Source: G965247265 sp965247265
GTDB taxonomy: Bacteria > Pseudomonadota > Gammaproteobacteria > UBA4575
Reading direction: 5' to 3'
Length of the DNA stretch: 64,000 nt
Assembly (NCBI GenBank): GCA_965247265.1
Contig: OZ252002.1
Span: 2,108,001-2,172,000 of the forward strand
Shown: positions 18,724 to 27,393 of the stretch, piece after piece
How positions within the stretch are numbered: position 1 is the first letter of the stretch
How the letters are laid out: each line of letters starts with the position of its first letter
Position numbers and translations under genes: made by a program
Notes under the pieces: model-generated
Database searches by the model: none
Told to the model about the DNA's origin: nothing
The model's input: the letters and a program-made list of their open reading frames with translations, nothing else

Positions 18724-19307
18724 GAAACTATCTTTTTATTTTTATTAAAATTTTTACACACTATACAAACGGCTAATACCAAACCTCCCAACGAACCAAA
18801 CATATGTGCCTCAACTACTACCCGACCACCCGCTGTGAACTCACTTCCTGGTAATGGGCCAAACCAAATTTCCCATACAATTTTAATAACCACGAGTATT
18901 AACAATCCGATAGAGAGCATGGACTTACCCTCGGCAATATCAAGAATTAACAACGTAACCAAGAGCCCATGTAGCGCACCTGATAGGCCCACATACCAAT
19001 ATATAGAAGGATTAAATAACCATAAACCTAGCGTAACGGCAATACTACTGAGTAACATTACTAGTAGTAGTTCTGTGAAGGATAATATAGATGGAAATAA
19101 GTAAAATATTGCAACGAGAGCCAAGGCATTTAATACAAGATGTCGCCAATTGAGGTGAATAAAATTACCCGTAATAAATCTCCACCATTGACCTGCCTCA
19201 ATTTCAGGCCTAGCGTATTGCAACCAGTCTGCACCACTCTTCAGACTAAGCTGTGCTAATAGTGCAAGTATAAAAATTATAATTAAAAATAAATTATTTT
19301 TTATCAT
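18720..19307 (-). CDS. Rhomboid-family intramembrane protease, rhombosortase-like
   Basis: 195-residue rhomboid with six membrane segments. Features: WWRFITGNFIHLNWRHLVLNALAL (the HxNxxH-like loop), the serine motif GLSGALHGLLV and the catalytic His in the last helix as VVEAHMFGSLGG. The GLSGxLHG form and the short length match rhombosortases, which cleave GlyGly-CTERM tails of exported proteins and are often linked to type II secretion. Assignment to rhombosortase rather than a general rhomboid is from memory of the family motif. No protein with a GlyGly-CTERM tail is visible in this window. Confidence 0.75.
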   Translation of the reverse strand: MIKNNLFLIIIFILALLAQLSLKSGADWLQYARPEIEAGQWWRFITGNFIHLNWRHLVLNALALVAIFYLFPSILSFTELLLVMLLSSIAVTLGLWLFNPSIYWYVGLSGALHGLLVTLLILDIAEGKSMLSIGLLILVVIKIVWEIWFGPLPGSEFTAGGRVVVEAHMFGSLGGLVLAVCIVCKNFNKNKKIVS

Positions 19308-19442
19308 AAACTTATACTAATTTTATAACTTTAATTATTAACTAATACTTTTCAAACTCAAACTTAATTAAGTTGTCAAAATCCACAGTAGTACACTCTA
19401 AATTGAAGTACGGCATATTACATGAAGTGATGCGAGGACATT

Positions 19443-19937
19443 TTGAATAGAAGAGTTTTTTTAATTGGTATTGTTGGGTTTTCGGCGTTTACCGCACTGC
19501 AGTTTAAATCTAGCCATAATAAAATTAACATTCAAGCAGGGTCTCATATTACTAAATGGCACCGTGATGAAGCGTTTTGGCAAGAAAGGCTTACACCCGC
19601 CCAATTTGCAATACTTCGTACTGGAGCAACTGAACCCCGCTATTCAAGTAAGTTAACAAAACAAACAGCTATGGGGACGTATTATTGCATTGGTTGTGAA
19701 TTAGAGCTGTTTACATCTGAAATGAAATACGACAGTCAAACCGGTTGGCCAAGCTTTATGGACCATATAAAAGGCAATCTAGAAGTCTACACGGATTTTA
19801 AAAATATTTATCCAACTGCAGCCTATCGGTGTGCGCAGTGTGGCGGACACCATGGCCATTTAATTATGGATGGACCTTTACCAACAGGACAGCGCTGGTG
19901 CAATAATGGACAAGCGTTAAGGTTCTTGCCTGCCTAA
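19443..19937 (+). CDS. msrB: Peptide-methionine (R)-S-oxide reductase MsrB, exported form
   Basis: Reduces methionine-R-sulfoxide in proteins. The MsrB domain covers about residues 35-160: RLTPAQFAILR, zinc-binding CIGC and CAQC pairs, TGWPSF, GGHHGHL and the catalytic Cys in QRWCNNGQALRF. The N-terminus (MNRRVFLIGIVGFSAF) is a signal peptide or anchor with a twin-arginine-like start, placing the enzyme outside the cytoplasm. The start is TTG at 19443, supported by GAGGA seven bases upstream. Confidence 0.9.
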   Translation: MNRRVFLIGIVGFSAFTALQFKSSHNKINIQAGSHITKWHRDEAFWQERLTPAQFAILRTGATEPRYSSKLTKQTAMGTYYCIGCELELFTSEMKYDSQTGWPSFMDHIKGNLEVYTDFKNIYPTAAYRCAQCGGHHGHLIMDGPLPTGQRWCNNGQALRFLPA

Positions 19938-19943
19938 TATTTT

Positions 19944-20247
19944 ATGAGTCAAAAAATACCACCTTTAGAACATGCATATCGAGGGTTTACTCATGAAGAC
20001 AAACATCAGGCACTGGTAACGTTTACACAACAAGCCAGCGCGCATTTTCCAGAAATTCTGGATTCCGAACGTGACAAAGCTGCTATTAAAAATACATATA
20101 GATAATATTGAATCACATCTCAGCCGATCAAACCAAGATACACAAGCAATCATAAATGCCTTAAATTCGATCACAAATATCGCAGAAAAAAAGCAAACTG
20201 ACATGCGCATTGCTCGATTACATCGACGAGTTAATAGAAATGATTAG
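19944..20247 (+). pseudogene. Small hypothetical gene broken by a frameshift
   Basis: Begins with ATG 7 bases after msrB (MSQKIPPLEHAYRGF) and stops early at TYR. Deleting one A from the A5 run at about 20090-20094 joins it to an open frame that reads HIDNIESHLSRSNQD and continues to the TAG at 20245. The joined product would be about 100 residues, helical and polar. No family recognised. The break may be real or a homopolymer sequencing error. Confidence 0.5.
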
Positions 20248-20296
20248 CCCGCGGCAATAAAAATAATTTTGTGTGATTTATTCAAACTTCTGCAAA

Positions 20297-21472
20297 TTAC
20301 ACACGCTCAAAAACTGTAGCAACCCCCTGACCCAACCCAATGCACATTGTTGCCAATCCTAATGTTGCATTGTTGTCTTTCATAATATGCAATAAGGTTG
20401 TGCTAATTCTTGCACCTGAGCACCCCAGCGGATGACCAAGCGCGATCGCACCACCATTTAAATTTACCTTATCATCCATATGATCTAACAAGTTTAAATC
20501 CTTTAATACGGGCAATGATTGCGCAGCAAAGGCTTCGTTAAGCTCTACATACTCGATATTACTTATATTCATGCCGGCACGTTTTAATGCTTTTTGTGTT
20601 GCTGGAACAGGCCCATAACCCATAATTGCTGGATCAACGCCAGCAGCTGCCATAGCTTTTACTTTAGCCATCGGATTTAGATTAAGAGACTGTGCACGTT
20701 CTGCAGACATCACTATCATTGCAGCGGCACCATCAGATATAGCCGAGGATGTTCCCGCTGTTACCGTACCACCACTTGGCTTAAATATAGGTTTTAATGC
20801 GGCAAGTTGTTCAAGCGATGTATCTGAACGAATTACTTCATCAGTCTCACATACTTGTTTAAAGCCAATTTCATCATGCCCTTCAATCGGAACAATTTCA
20901 GATGTAAAACGCCCTTCTATAGTGGCAGCATGCGCGCGCTGATGAGAACGCAGCCCAAACTTATCCTGGTCTTCACGTTTAATGCCATGCTGCATGGCAA
21001 GTAACTCAGCGGTGATACCCATCATATTTGATGCTTTTGAAAAATATTTACTGGATGCAGGATTGAAGTCCCAACCATGCGTCATACCAACATGTCCCAT
21101 ATGTTCTACACCACCAACAATAAAAACATCCCCACAATTTGCATAAATCGCTTGTGCTGCAGAATGAATCGCTTGCATAGAAGATCCACATAATCGATTA
21201 ACTGTTTGTCCGCCTGCTGCATGCGGTATTTTAGTCATTAAAGATATATAACGCGCAATATTCCAACCTTGTTCCAGCGTTTGGTTTACACAACCCCAAA
21301 TGACATCCTCAACTTCAGAGGGATCTACATTAGGATTACGCTCAAATAAGGCATTGACCAATGTCATCGATAACATTTCTGCACGAACAAAACGAAACAT
21401 GCCATTTTTTGACTTTCCCATTGGACTGCGTACGCAATCTATAATTACCGCATCTCGTGAATGTAAGCTCAC
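20297..21472 (-). CDS. fadA: 3-ketoacyl-CoA thiolase FadA
   Basis: Thiolytic step of fatty-acid beta-oxidation, beta subunit of the FadB2A2 complex. The 391-residue protein has the acyl-accepting Cys in TVNRLCGSSMQAIHSA, GGTVTAGTSSAISDGAAA, VELNEAFAAQS, the His in GGAIALGHPLGCSGAR and the second Cys in ATMCIGLGQG. Length is standard. It follows fadB closely (18 bases) in the usual fadBA order. Confidence 0.96.
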   Translation of the reverse strand: MSLHSRDAVIIDCVRSPMGKSKNGMFRFVRAEMLSMTLVNALFERNPNVDPSEVEDVIWGCVNQTLEQGWNIARYISLMTKIPHAAGGQTVNRLCGSSMQAIHSAAQAIYANCGDVFIVGGVEHMGHVGMTHGWDFNPASSKYFSKASNMMGITAELLAMQHGIKREDQDKFGLRSHQRAHAATIEGRFTSEIVPIEGHDEIGFKQVCETDEVIRSDTSLEQLAALKPIFKPSGGTVTAGTSSAISDGAAAMIVMSAERAQSLNLNPMAKVKAMAAAGVDPAIMGYGPVPATQKALKRAGMNISNIEYVELNEAFAAQSLPVLKDLNLLDHMDDKVNLNGGAIALGHPLGCSGARISTTLLHIMKDNNATLGLATMCIGLGQGVATVFERV

Positions 21473-21490
21473 ATTTCACCCCTCACTAAA

Positions 21491-23647
21491 TTACGCATTT
21501 TGCGTATAATAAGTTTCATTGTTTTCAGCCCTAAACAGCAAAGAATCTGTTGGTTTATAGATTGAACTGATATGTGCGTATTGATTTGCACGCTCACAAA
21601 AATTAATCAAACCAATATCATCGATGTATCTCAATGCGCCTCCGCGAAAACTTGGAAATGCAATGCCTAGTATTAAGCCCATGTCCGCATCTAATGGATG
21701 ATCTACAACACGATCATCTACACATCGGACTGTTTCCATGCACATTGGAATCATCATGCGATCTATAATTTCTTCATCGCTAATCTCAATTGTGTTTGAA
21801 CGAATGCTATCAAGTAGTTTTGTCGACACATTATCTATTAATTTATTCTGTTTACCTTTTTTATCCAGCTTGTATTTATAAAACCCCTGACTATTTTTTT
21901 GACCCAATCGATTATTCTCATACATTAGATCTGAAGCTGTTTTGTATTCTTTAGCCATTCGATCTGGGTATCCTGCTGCCATAACTTCTGATGCATGATG
22001 CGCAGTATCAATCCCTACGACATCTAATAAATAAGCAGGACCCATGGGCCAACCAAACTTTTCCATAACTTTGTCAATTCGATACACATCGATTCCCTCG
22101 CGCACTAATGCATCAAAACCTGAAAGATATGGAAATAGCACACGATTGACTAAAAAGCCTGGGCAATCATTAACTACAATGGGTGTTTTACCCATCGCCT
22201 TGGCATACGCCACTGTTGTAGCAACCGCTACCTCACTTGATCGTTCGCCACGAATGACTTCAACTAATGGCATTCGGCAAACAGGGTTAAAAAAGTGCAT
22301 ACCGCAAAAACGTTCAGGGCTGCGCAAAGACTCAGACAGTTTTGTAATTGAAATTGTTGATGTGTTTGATGTAATAATGCAATCTTCATTCACATACTCT
22401 TCGACTTCGGCTAACACAGCAAATTTTATTTTTTCATTTTCTACAACAGCTTCAACCACCAAATCGGCAACATTAAAATCGCCATAGCTCAAAGAAGTAT
22501 CGATTTTGTTTAACGTCATAGGCACATTTTCTGCTTTGAGCTTACCGCGTTTCACTTGCTTCGCTAATAGTTTACTTGCTTCATTTAAACCAAGCTCTAA
22601 CGCTTCAGATTTTATATCCTTCATCAAAACAGGTATGTCTTTACAGGCTGATTGATAGGCAATTCCACCGCCCATTATGCCGGCACCCAATACTGCGGCA
22701 TGCTTTACGGCTTGCGCACGTTTAATAATTTCTTTACTAACTTTTTTGATGCGCTGATCGTTTAAAAATAATCCAACTAAATTTCGTGCAACTCTTGTTT
22801 TGGCCAATTTTACAAATCCATTAGCTTCAATCTTCATTGCTTCATCACGCGACATCGTTGCGTGAAGTTGAACAGTTTCAACTGCTGCAATGGGTGCAGG
22901 ATAATGTCGGCCTGCTTTTGCTGCAACAACTTCTTTTGCAGATTCAAATGCTAAGATGCTTTCTAGCTGATTAAGTCGCAATGGTTGGCGCTTTTCTTTT
23001 TTTCTAGACTGATAATCTAACTTTCCATCAAAACACTGGTTGATTATATGCAATGCAGCGGCAAGGAGTTGATCGTGACTTACTACTGAATCCACCGCGT
23101 GTTGTTTAAAAGCATCCTCTGCTGTTTTATCTTCACCAGTACAAATCCATTCTAACGCGTTATCCGCACCAATAAGCCGAGGTAATCGAACTGTCCCTCC
23201 CCAACCTGGATAAATGCCTAACTTTACTTCTGGCAAACCAATACGTGCATTATTGGCCATTACACGAAAATCTGTGCTTAGTGCAAGTTCGCACCCTCCA
23301 CCCAGGGCATAACCGTTCACTATAGTGACAGTTGGAATTTGCAAATCTTCAATTCTGCTAAATAATGATTGGGTGTTCTCGACCCATTGCAATAGTTCAT
23401 TGTCAGGTAATTCAAAATAGCTTAAAAACTCAGTAACATCTGCGCCAACAATAAACACTTCTTTGTTGCTAGATATAATTAGTGCACAAAGTGCATCATT
23501 TTCTTCAACTGCATTAATAGCATCGTCTAATTCTTGAATTACAGTTCTGCTTAACGTATTTACACTTGCATCCTCTAGGTCAAACACAAGGTGCGCGACA
23601 GACCTTTCAAGGATTTCAATGGATACGGCTTTACCTGAATAAAACAT
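21491..23647 (-). CDS. fadB: Fatty acid oxidation complex alpha subunit FadB
   Basis: 718-residue multifunctional enzyme: enoyl-CoA hydratase/isomerase N-terminal domain (residues 1-190: VGADVTEFLS, GYALGGGCELALSTDFRV, LPEVKLGIYPGWGGTVRLPR) and 3-hydroxyacyl-CoA dehydrogenase (VLGAGIMGGGIAY nucleotide loop near 320, SNTSTISI, FCGMHFFNPVCRMPLVEVI, CPGFLVNRVLFPY). Full length. fadA follows on the same transcript. Confidence 0.96.
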   Translation of the reverse strand: MFYSGKAVSIEILERSVAHLVFDLEDASVNTLSRTVIQELDDAINAVEENDALCALIISSNKEVFIVGADVTEFLSYFELPDNELLQWVENTQSLFSRIEDLQIPTVTIVNGYALGGGCELALSTDFRVMANNARIGLPEVKLGIYPGWGGTVRLPRLIGADNALEWICTGEDKTAEDAFKQHAVDSVVSHDQLLAAALHIINQCFDGKLDYQSRKKEKRQPLRLNQLESILAFESAKEVVAAKAGRHYPAPIAAVETVQLHATMSRDEAMKIEANGFVKLAKTRVARNLVGLFLNDQRIKKVSKEIIKRAQAVKHAAVLGAGIMGGGIAYQSACKDIPVLMKDIKSEALELGLNEASKLLAKQVKRGKLKAENVPMTLNKIDTSLSYGDFNVADLVVEAVVENEKIKFAVLAEVEEYVNEDCIITSNTSTISITKLSESLRSPERFCGMHFFNPVCRMPLVEVIRGERSSEVAVATTVAYAKAMGKTPIVVNDCPGFLVNRVLFPYLSGFDALVREGIDVYRIDKVMEKFGWPMGPAYLLDVVGIDTAHHASEVMAAGYPDRMAKEYKTASDLMYENNRLGQKNSQGFYKYKLDKKGKQNKLIDNVSTKLLDSIRSNTIEISDEEIIDRMMIPMCMETVRCVDDRVVDHPLDADMGLILGIAFPSFRGGALRYIDDIGLINFCERANQYAHISSIYKPTDSLLFRAENNETYYTQNA

Positions 23648-23762
23648 TGCTGGTATGAAAAGAGAATTAAACTTGTATTATTATTGAGCTCATTTTACTA
23701 ACATTAACGCTAAATGCATAACATTAAACGATGACACACACATATAAAAGGTAATAATTATT

Positions 23763-24197
23763 ATGACGGAACTTACGCTCGAGCAAGCTAATAAGATTAT
23801 TGAAGCCGCACATAATGAAGGAGAAACACGTAAACTGGCAGCACTGACTGTAGTTGTATTAGATGCTGGCGGTCATATAAAAACAATATCACGAGCTGAT
23901 GGTGCGAGCTTCATGAGACCGCAAATTGCAATGGCAAAAGCCTGGGGAGCAATTGGTGTTGGAGTATCTTCTCGAAAATTAGGCGAAATGGGAGAGGAAC
24001 GCCCTATGTTTATGAATGCGCTGATTAATCTTTCTAACCAGAGACTCATGCCTGTGCCGGGTGGTGTTTTAATTAGAGGTCAACAAAATCAGCTGATTGG
24101 CTCAGTAGGCATTACTGGGGATTTATCTGATCAAGATGAGCATTGCGCAGTCGCCGGCATACAAGCTGCCGGACTCATTGCAGATACAGGGAAATAA
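23763..24197 (+). CDS. GlcG/HbpS family heme-binding-like protein (DUF336)
   Basis: 144-residue protein of the GlcG/HbpS family, a fold associated with heme or cofactor binding and oxidative-stress signalling, often found near glycolate or aromatic degradation genes. Characteristic stretches: VVVLDAGGHIKTISRADGA, MAKAWGAIGVGVSSR, VPGGVLIRGQ and GSVGITGDLSDQDEHCAVAG. No signal peptide, so cytoplasmic. Divergent from fadB; specific role unknown. Confidence 0.88.
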   Translation: MTELTLEQANKIIEAAHNEGETRKLAALTVVVLDAGGHIKTISRADGASFMRPQIAMAKAWGAIGVGVSSRKLGEMGEERPMFMNALINLSNQRLMPVPGGVLIRGQQNQLIGSVGITGDLSDQDEHCAVAGIQAAGLIADTGK

Positions 24198-24200
24198 TTT

Positions 24201-24431
24201 CTAATGTATTTTGTGATCGTAATCTGAAATATCATCAATATCGATTTTTTTAGATCGACGTTGCGAACGGCGTCTATCTCTAGCTACGACATTGCCATCA
24301 CTATCAACAAGCGGAAATTCTTTTGCTTCTTGACATCTTCGATCAATGCCCGTTCGCGGATCTTCCGTGGTTGGAGTTGAATCAAGCTCTTCAATAATCT
24401 CTTTGATCGTATTGTCAAATTTATCATTCAT
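24201..24431 (-). CDS. Small charged protein with arginine repeats
   Basis: 76-residue, highly charged protein with two arginine-rich pieces (TGIDRRCQEAKEF and VVARDRRRSQRRSKK) and an acidic tail (IDIDDISDYD). It ends three bases from the convergent GlcG-like gene. Family not recognised; small DRR-type proteins like this occur near gammaproteobacterial signalling genes, but that is only an impression. Confidence 0.55.
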   Translation of the reverse strand: MNDKFDNTIKEIIEELDSTPTTEDPRTGIDRRCQEAKEFPLVDSDGNVVARDRRRSQRRSKKIDIDDISDYDHKIH

Positions 24432-24754
24432 GCTCGATTAACCCGAAATTGCAGACAAACATATAATTGCATAATTCATTTGTGGAATTTGAGCATTAGC
24501 TCAGATAATGCACAATTATTAATTAAACCTATAAAAAAGAGATAGTTACATATTGTAAATTGCAAGTAATATGAATTGCCATTATGAATTAAGTCGAAAC
24601 AAACCAGCTAATAGGACTATTAAGATAATCGACTAGTAAGCACGACAAAATCATACTGTAATTACTCATCAATCTTGGCTCAGTAATGATCAAATTAATT
24701 AATTAATTTTTATTTGTTAATTAATTAAACTGCATTTTTTATTAGGAGAAATGA
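24432..24754. other. Intergenic region upstream of sat
   Basis: AT-rich 323-base spacer holding the sat promoter region. Its only marked structure is the AT-only inverted repeat at 24695-24728. No open reading frame of interest. Confidence 0.5.
24695..24728. repeat. Perfect 12-bp AT inverted repeat in the sat leader
   Basis: TTAATTAATTAA occurs at 24695-24706 and again at 24717-24728, and each copy is itself palindromic, separated by ten bases. It ends 27 bases before the sat start codon, so it lies in the promoter or 5' leader and could be an operator or a DNA-bending element. Confidence 0.5.
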
Positions 24755-25942
24755 ATGATTAAGCCGCATGGTTCAACATCTTTAAAACCTTTATATGTTC
24801 AAAGTGATGACGAGCGTAAACAATTAGAGCAAGAAGCTAAAAGCTTACCTTCAATTACTATAAATTCTGCAACAGCCTCAAATGCTGTGATGTTAGGTGC
24901 AGGTTATTTCACTCCACTAACAGGATTTATGAATATTGCTGATGCCATGTCTGTTGCCAACACCATGCAAACCAGTGACGGTTTATTTTGGCCAACCCCG
25001 ATTTTAAATATTGTTGAAGACGTCTTATCAATAGAAACTGCAAAACGAGTTGCTTTATGTGATTCAAATATTGAAGGTAATCCTATACTTGCTATTCAAG
25101 ACGTGGAATCAATTGAAGAACTAAGTGAAAATCAGATTAATACAATTACTGAAAAAGTTTACTGCACTACAGAAACCGATCACCCAGGTGCTGCTACATT
25201 TATGTCGCATGGCAAGTATGTAATTTCAGGTCCAATCCAAGTGCTTAACTATAGTTACTTTAGAGAAGAATTCCCCGAGACATTCAGAACTGCAGTTGAA
25301 ATACGAGATGAAATTGAGAAACGCGGTTGGAATTCAGTTGTCGGATTTCAAACGCGAAATCCAATGCATCGGGCTCATGAGGAACTATGCAAAATGGCTC
25401 AAGCGGCTACAGGTGCAGATGGTGTATTAATACATATGTTGCTGGGCAAATTGAAACCAGGCGATATCCCTGCTCCTGTACGTGACGATGCCATTCGTAA
25501 AATGGTTGAACTCTATTTTCCTCCTAATACGGTCATGATCACAGGCTATGGATTTGACATGCTATACGCAGGCCCCAGGGAAGCGGTGCTGCATGCAGTA
25601 TTTCGTCAAAATTGCGGATGCACACATTTCATCATTGGACGTGATCACGCAGGCGTAGGCGACTACTATGGCGCATTCGATGCACAAACAATTTTTGATG
25701 ATGAGGTCCCTAAGCATGCGCTTGAAATTGAAATATTCCGAGCAGACCATACTGCATACTCTAAAAAATTGAACAAAGTTGTCATGATGCGTGATGCGCC
25801 AGACCATAATAAAGAAGACTTTGTACTGCTATCGGGAACCAAAGTACGTGCAATGCTTGCAGCAGGTGAAAACTTGCCTTCAGAATTTGCAAGACCTGAA
25901 GTTGCAAAAATACTAATGGACTATTATCTAGAGGCCATCTAG
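24755..25942 (+). CDS. sat: Sulfate adenylyltransferase (ATP sulfurylase), Sat type
   Basis: 395-residue monomer-type ATP sulfurylase. Motifs: TPLTGFM near the N-terminus, VVGFQTRNPMHRAHEEL (ATP-binding HxxH), LGKLKPGDIP, and CTHFIIGRDHAGVGDYYG. This homomeric form, unlike the CysDN assimilatory pair, is characteristic of sulfur oxidisers, where it runs backward to make ATP and sulfate from APS, and of sulfate reducers. Direction cannot be told from sequence; no aprAB, dsr or sox genes are in the window. AGGAGA precedes the ATG by six bases. Confidence 0.94.
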   Translation: MIKPHGSTSLKPLYVQSDDERKQLEQEAKSLPSITINSATASNAVMLGAGYFTPLTGFMNIADAMSVANTMQTSDGLFWPTPILNIVEDVLSIETAKRVALCDSNIEGNPILAIQDVESIEELSENQINTITEKVYCTTETDHPGAATFMSHGKYVISGPIQVLNYSYFREEFPETFRTAVEIRDEIEKRGWNSVVGFQTRNPMHRAHEELCKMAQAATGADGVLIHMLLGKLKPGDIPAPVRDDAIRKMVELYFPPNTVMITGYGFDMLYAGPREAVLHAVFRQNCGCTHFIIGRDHAGVGDYYGAFDAQTIFDDEVPKHALEIEIFRADHTAYSKKLNKVVMMRDAPDHNKEDFVLLSGTKVRAMLAAGENLPSEFARPEVAKILMDYYLEAI

Positions 25943-25953
25943 CCCTCTATTTT
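25929..25953 (+). terminator. Possible terminator overlapping the sat stop codon
   Basis: Inverted repeat TAGAGGC / GCCCTCTA (one bulge) around the sat stop codon, followed by TTTT. A short stem, so only moderately convincing. Confidence 0.4.
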
Positions 25954-26001
25954 GTATTAACAAGCTCCAAACTATGAGAGCATGTTAATTCTCTTTGCAA
26001 T

Positions 26002-26718
26002 TTAAATTTGTACTTCAATGGATGAAGACACACGATTTTCAATTTCATCTAGATCTTCATAATTATCTGAAAGGATTGCAAAGACACCTTTATCAGCAGC
26101 GACTAGCACTCCTTTAAAGCGATCATCATCTAAAGTAATAGAATTGCCTATCTTTTCCCAGGACAGATAAATGACGGTTACGGCTTTCCCACGATAATCA
26201 AGTATAAAATGCGGCACAACGTGATTACCAAATGGGCAGTTTTCAGCAAAACGAACATAACCTATCTCTTCATTTGCGATAATCCCATGTTGTTCAAACA
26301 TAGAATTTAATGAAGCTAATTGTATGTTTTCATCCTTTTCCAATATAAAAAGTTCATAATTGACGTGTGCCAATACTCGATCTTCTAAGCTATTAATTTG
26401 CCCAAGTTTGTACATGCCAATAGATGATCCAAGGGCAAGTACAATTCCTGCAGCCATAGACATCCATGTAACGTTTCGCCGTTTTTTAGCGTGAGGAATT
26501 TGGCTTTGGCCCATACGTTGAGCCAAAATGATTCTTGATTCTAGCCCTTCGGGCACTTCAACCTTCATTGCAGATGAGAGTTTAGTATCAAAGCGTTTGA
26601 TATCACGCAAATAATCTGCACAATTTTCGCAATCTGTAAAATGCTCTAGAATCTCAGAATCCTTAGAGTTAGGATTTGTTGTAAGTTCTCTACGAACCTC
26701 TATACATTTTGTATCCAT
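26002..26718 (-). CDS. Anti-sigma factor-like protein (DUF3379-like)
   Basis: 238-residue single-pass membrane protein encoded just downstream of an ECF sigma gene. The cytoplasmic N-terminus has a zinc-binding anti-sigma pattern (HFTDCENCADYL at about 27-38). A membrane segment (WMSMAAGIVLALGSSIGMY) lies near residue 95, and the periplasmic remainder contains NCPFGNHVVPHFILD, typical of DUF3379 proteins. It is expected to sequester the sigma factor until an envelope signal. The sigma gene upstream appears frameshifted. Confidence 0.82.
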   Translation of the reverse strand: MDTKCIEVRRELTTNPNSKDSEILEHFTDCENCADYLRDIKRFDTKLSSAMKVEVPEGLESRIILAQRMGQSQIPHAKKRRNVTWMSMAAGIVLALGSSIGMYKLGQINSLEDRVLAHVNYELFILEKDENIQLASLNSMFEQHGIIANEEIGYVRFAENCPFGNHVVPHFILDYRGKAVTVIYLSWEKIGNSITLDDDRFKGVLVAADKGVFAILSDNYEDLDEIENRVSSSIEVQI

Positions 26719-26740
26719 ACTATATATAATTCCCTATATT

Positions 26741-27288
26741 CTAAATCTCAACAATATTCTCACTATCATTCAAACCATCATCTTCTAACATCGCACGTAA
26801 TTTTTTACGCGCACGAAACACGCGTGTCATTACCGCACCCGATTTTATTCCCATAATTTCGCCAATTTCATTACAGGTATAACCGCCGAGCACTTGCAAT
26901 AAAAGAGGCTCTAAATATTCCTCAGGTAAATCTTTTAGACTTTTACGCAATGCAATAACTTCAGTCTTCGCAAAGTCATCTTCAAGCTGTGCATATTGAT
27001 CAATATTAACCTCATCAATGGAACTCGTTACCGGCCTAATTTTTTCAAATCTGCGCGCATTTTCACGTCGGTATATCGTAAACAACCAACTCTTCACTGC
27101 GTCTGGGTCCTTCAAGGAGTCCATTACTTTCCACGCACGCAAAAAAGTCTCTTGAACCAAATCTTCTGCAACTTGAGCATCTTTAGTGAGCCATAACCCA
27201 TAGCGATATAAATCCTTGGAGTATGCGTTCACTATGGCTTCAAATTGTGATGATTTAGCCCGTTAACAAGACCGGCTTTTTTGTCCAT
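26741..27288 (-). pseudogene. ECF-type RNA polymerase sigma factor, frameshift near the N-terminus
   Basis: RpoE-like extracytoplasmic-function sigma factor. Region 2 (AEDLVQETFLRAWKVMDSL, then the DNA-melting segment SWLFTIYRRENARR) and region 4 (LPEEYLEPLLLQVLGGYTCNEIGEIMG, SGAVMTRVFRARKKLR) are intact. The expected N-terminus begins at an ATG at 27288 (MDKKAGLVN) but is one base out of frame: a fourth G in the run at 27259-27261 would join it to AKSSQFEAIVNAYSKDL. A GTG at 27232 can still start a 163-residue protein lacking about the first 18 residues, so function is possible. Either a real lesion or a sequencing error. Followed after 22 bases by the anti-sigma gene. Confidence 0.75.
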
Positions 27289-27393
27289 GGCTTACAGTTT
27301 CTAAGGACTTAGTTATTGTTGTTTATGATAAATATTGCTAATTATCACATATTAATTAAATTGCTTTTGCATAATTTACATTAATCAATCAGC

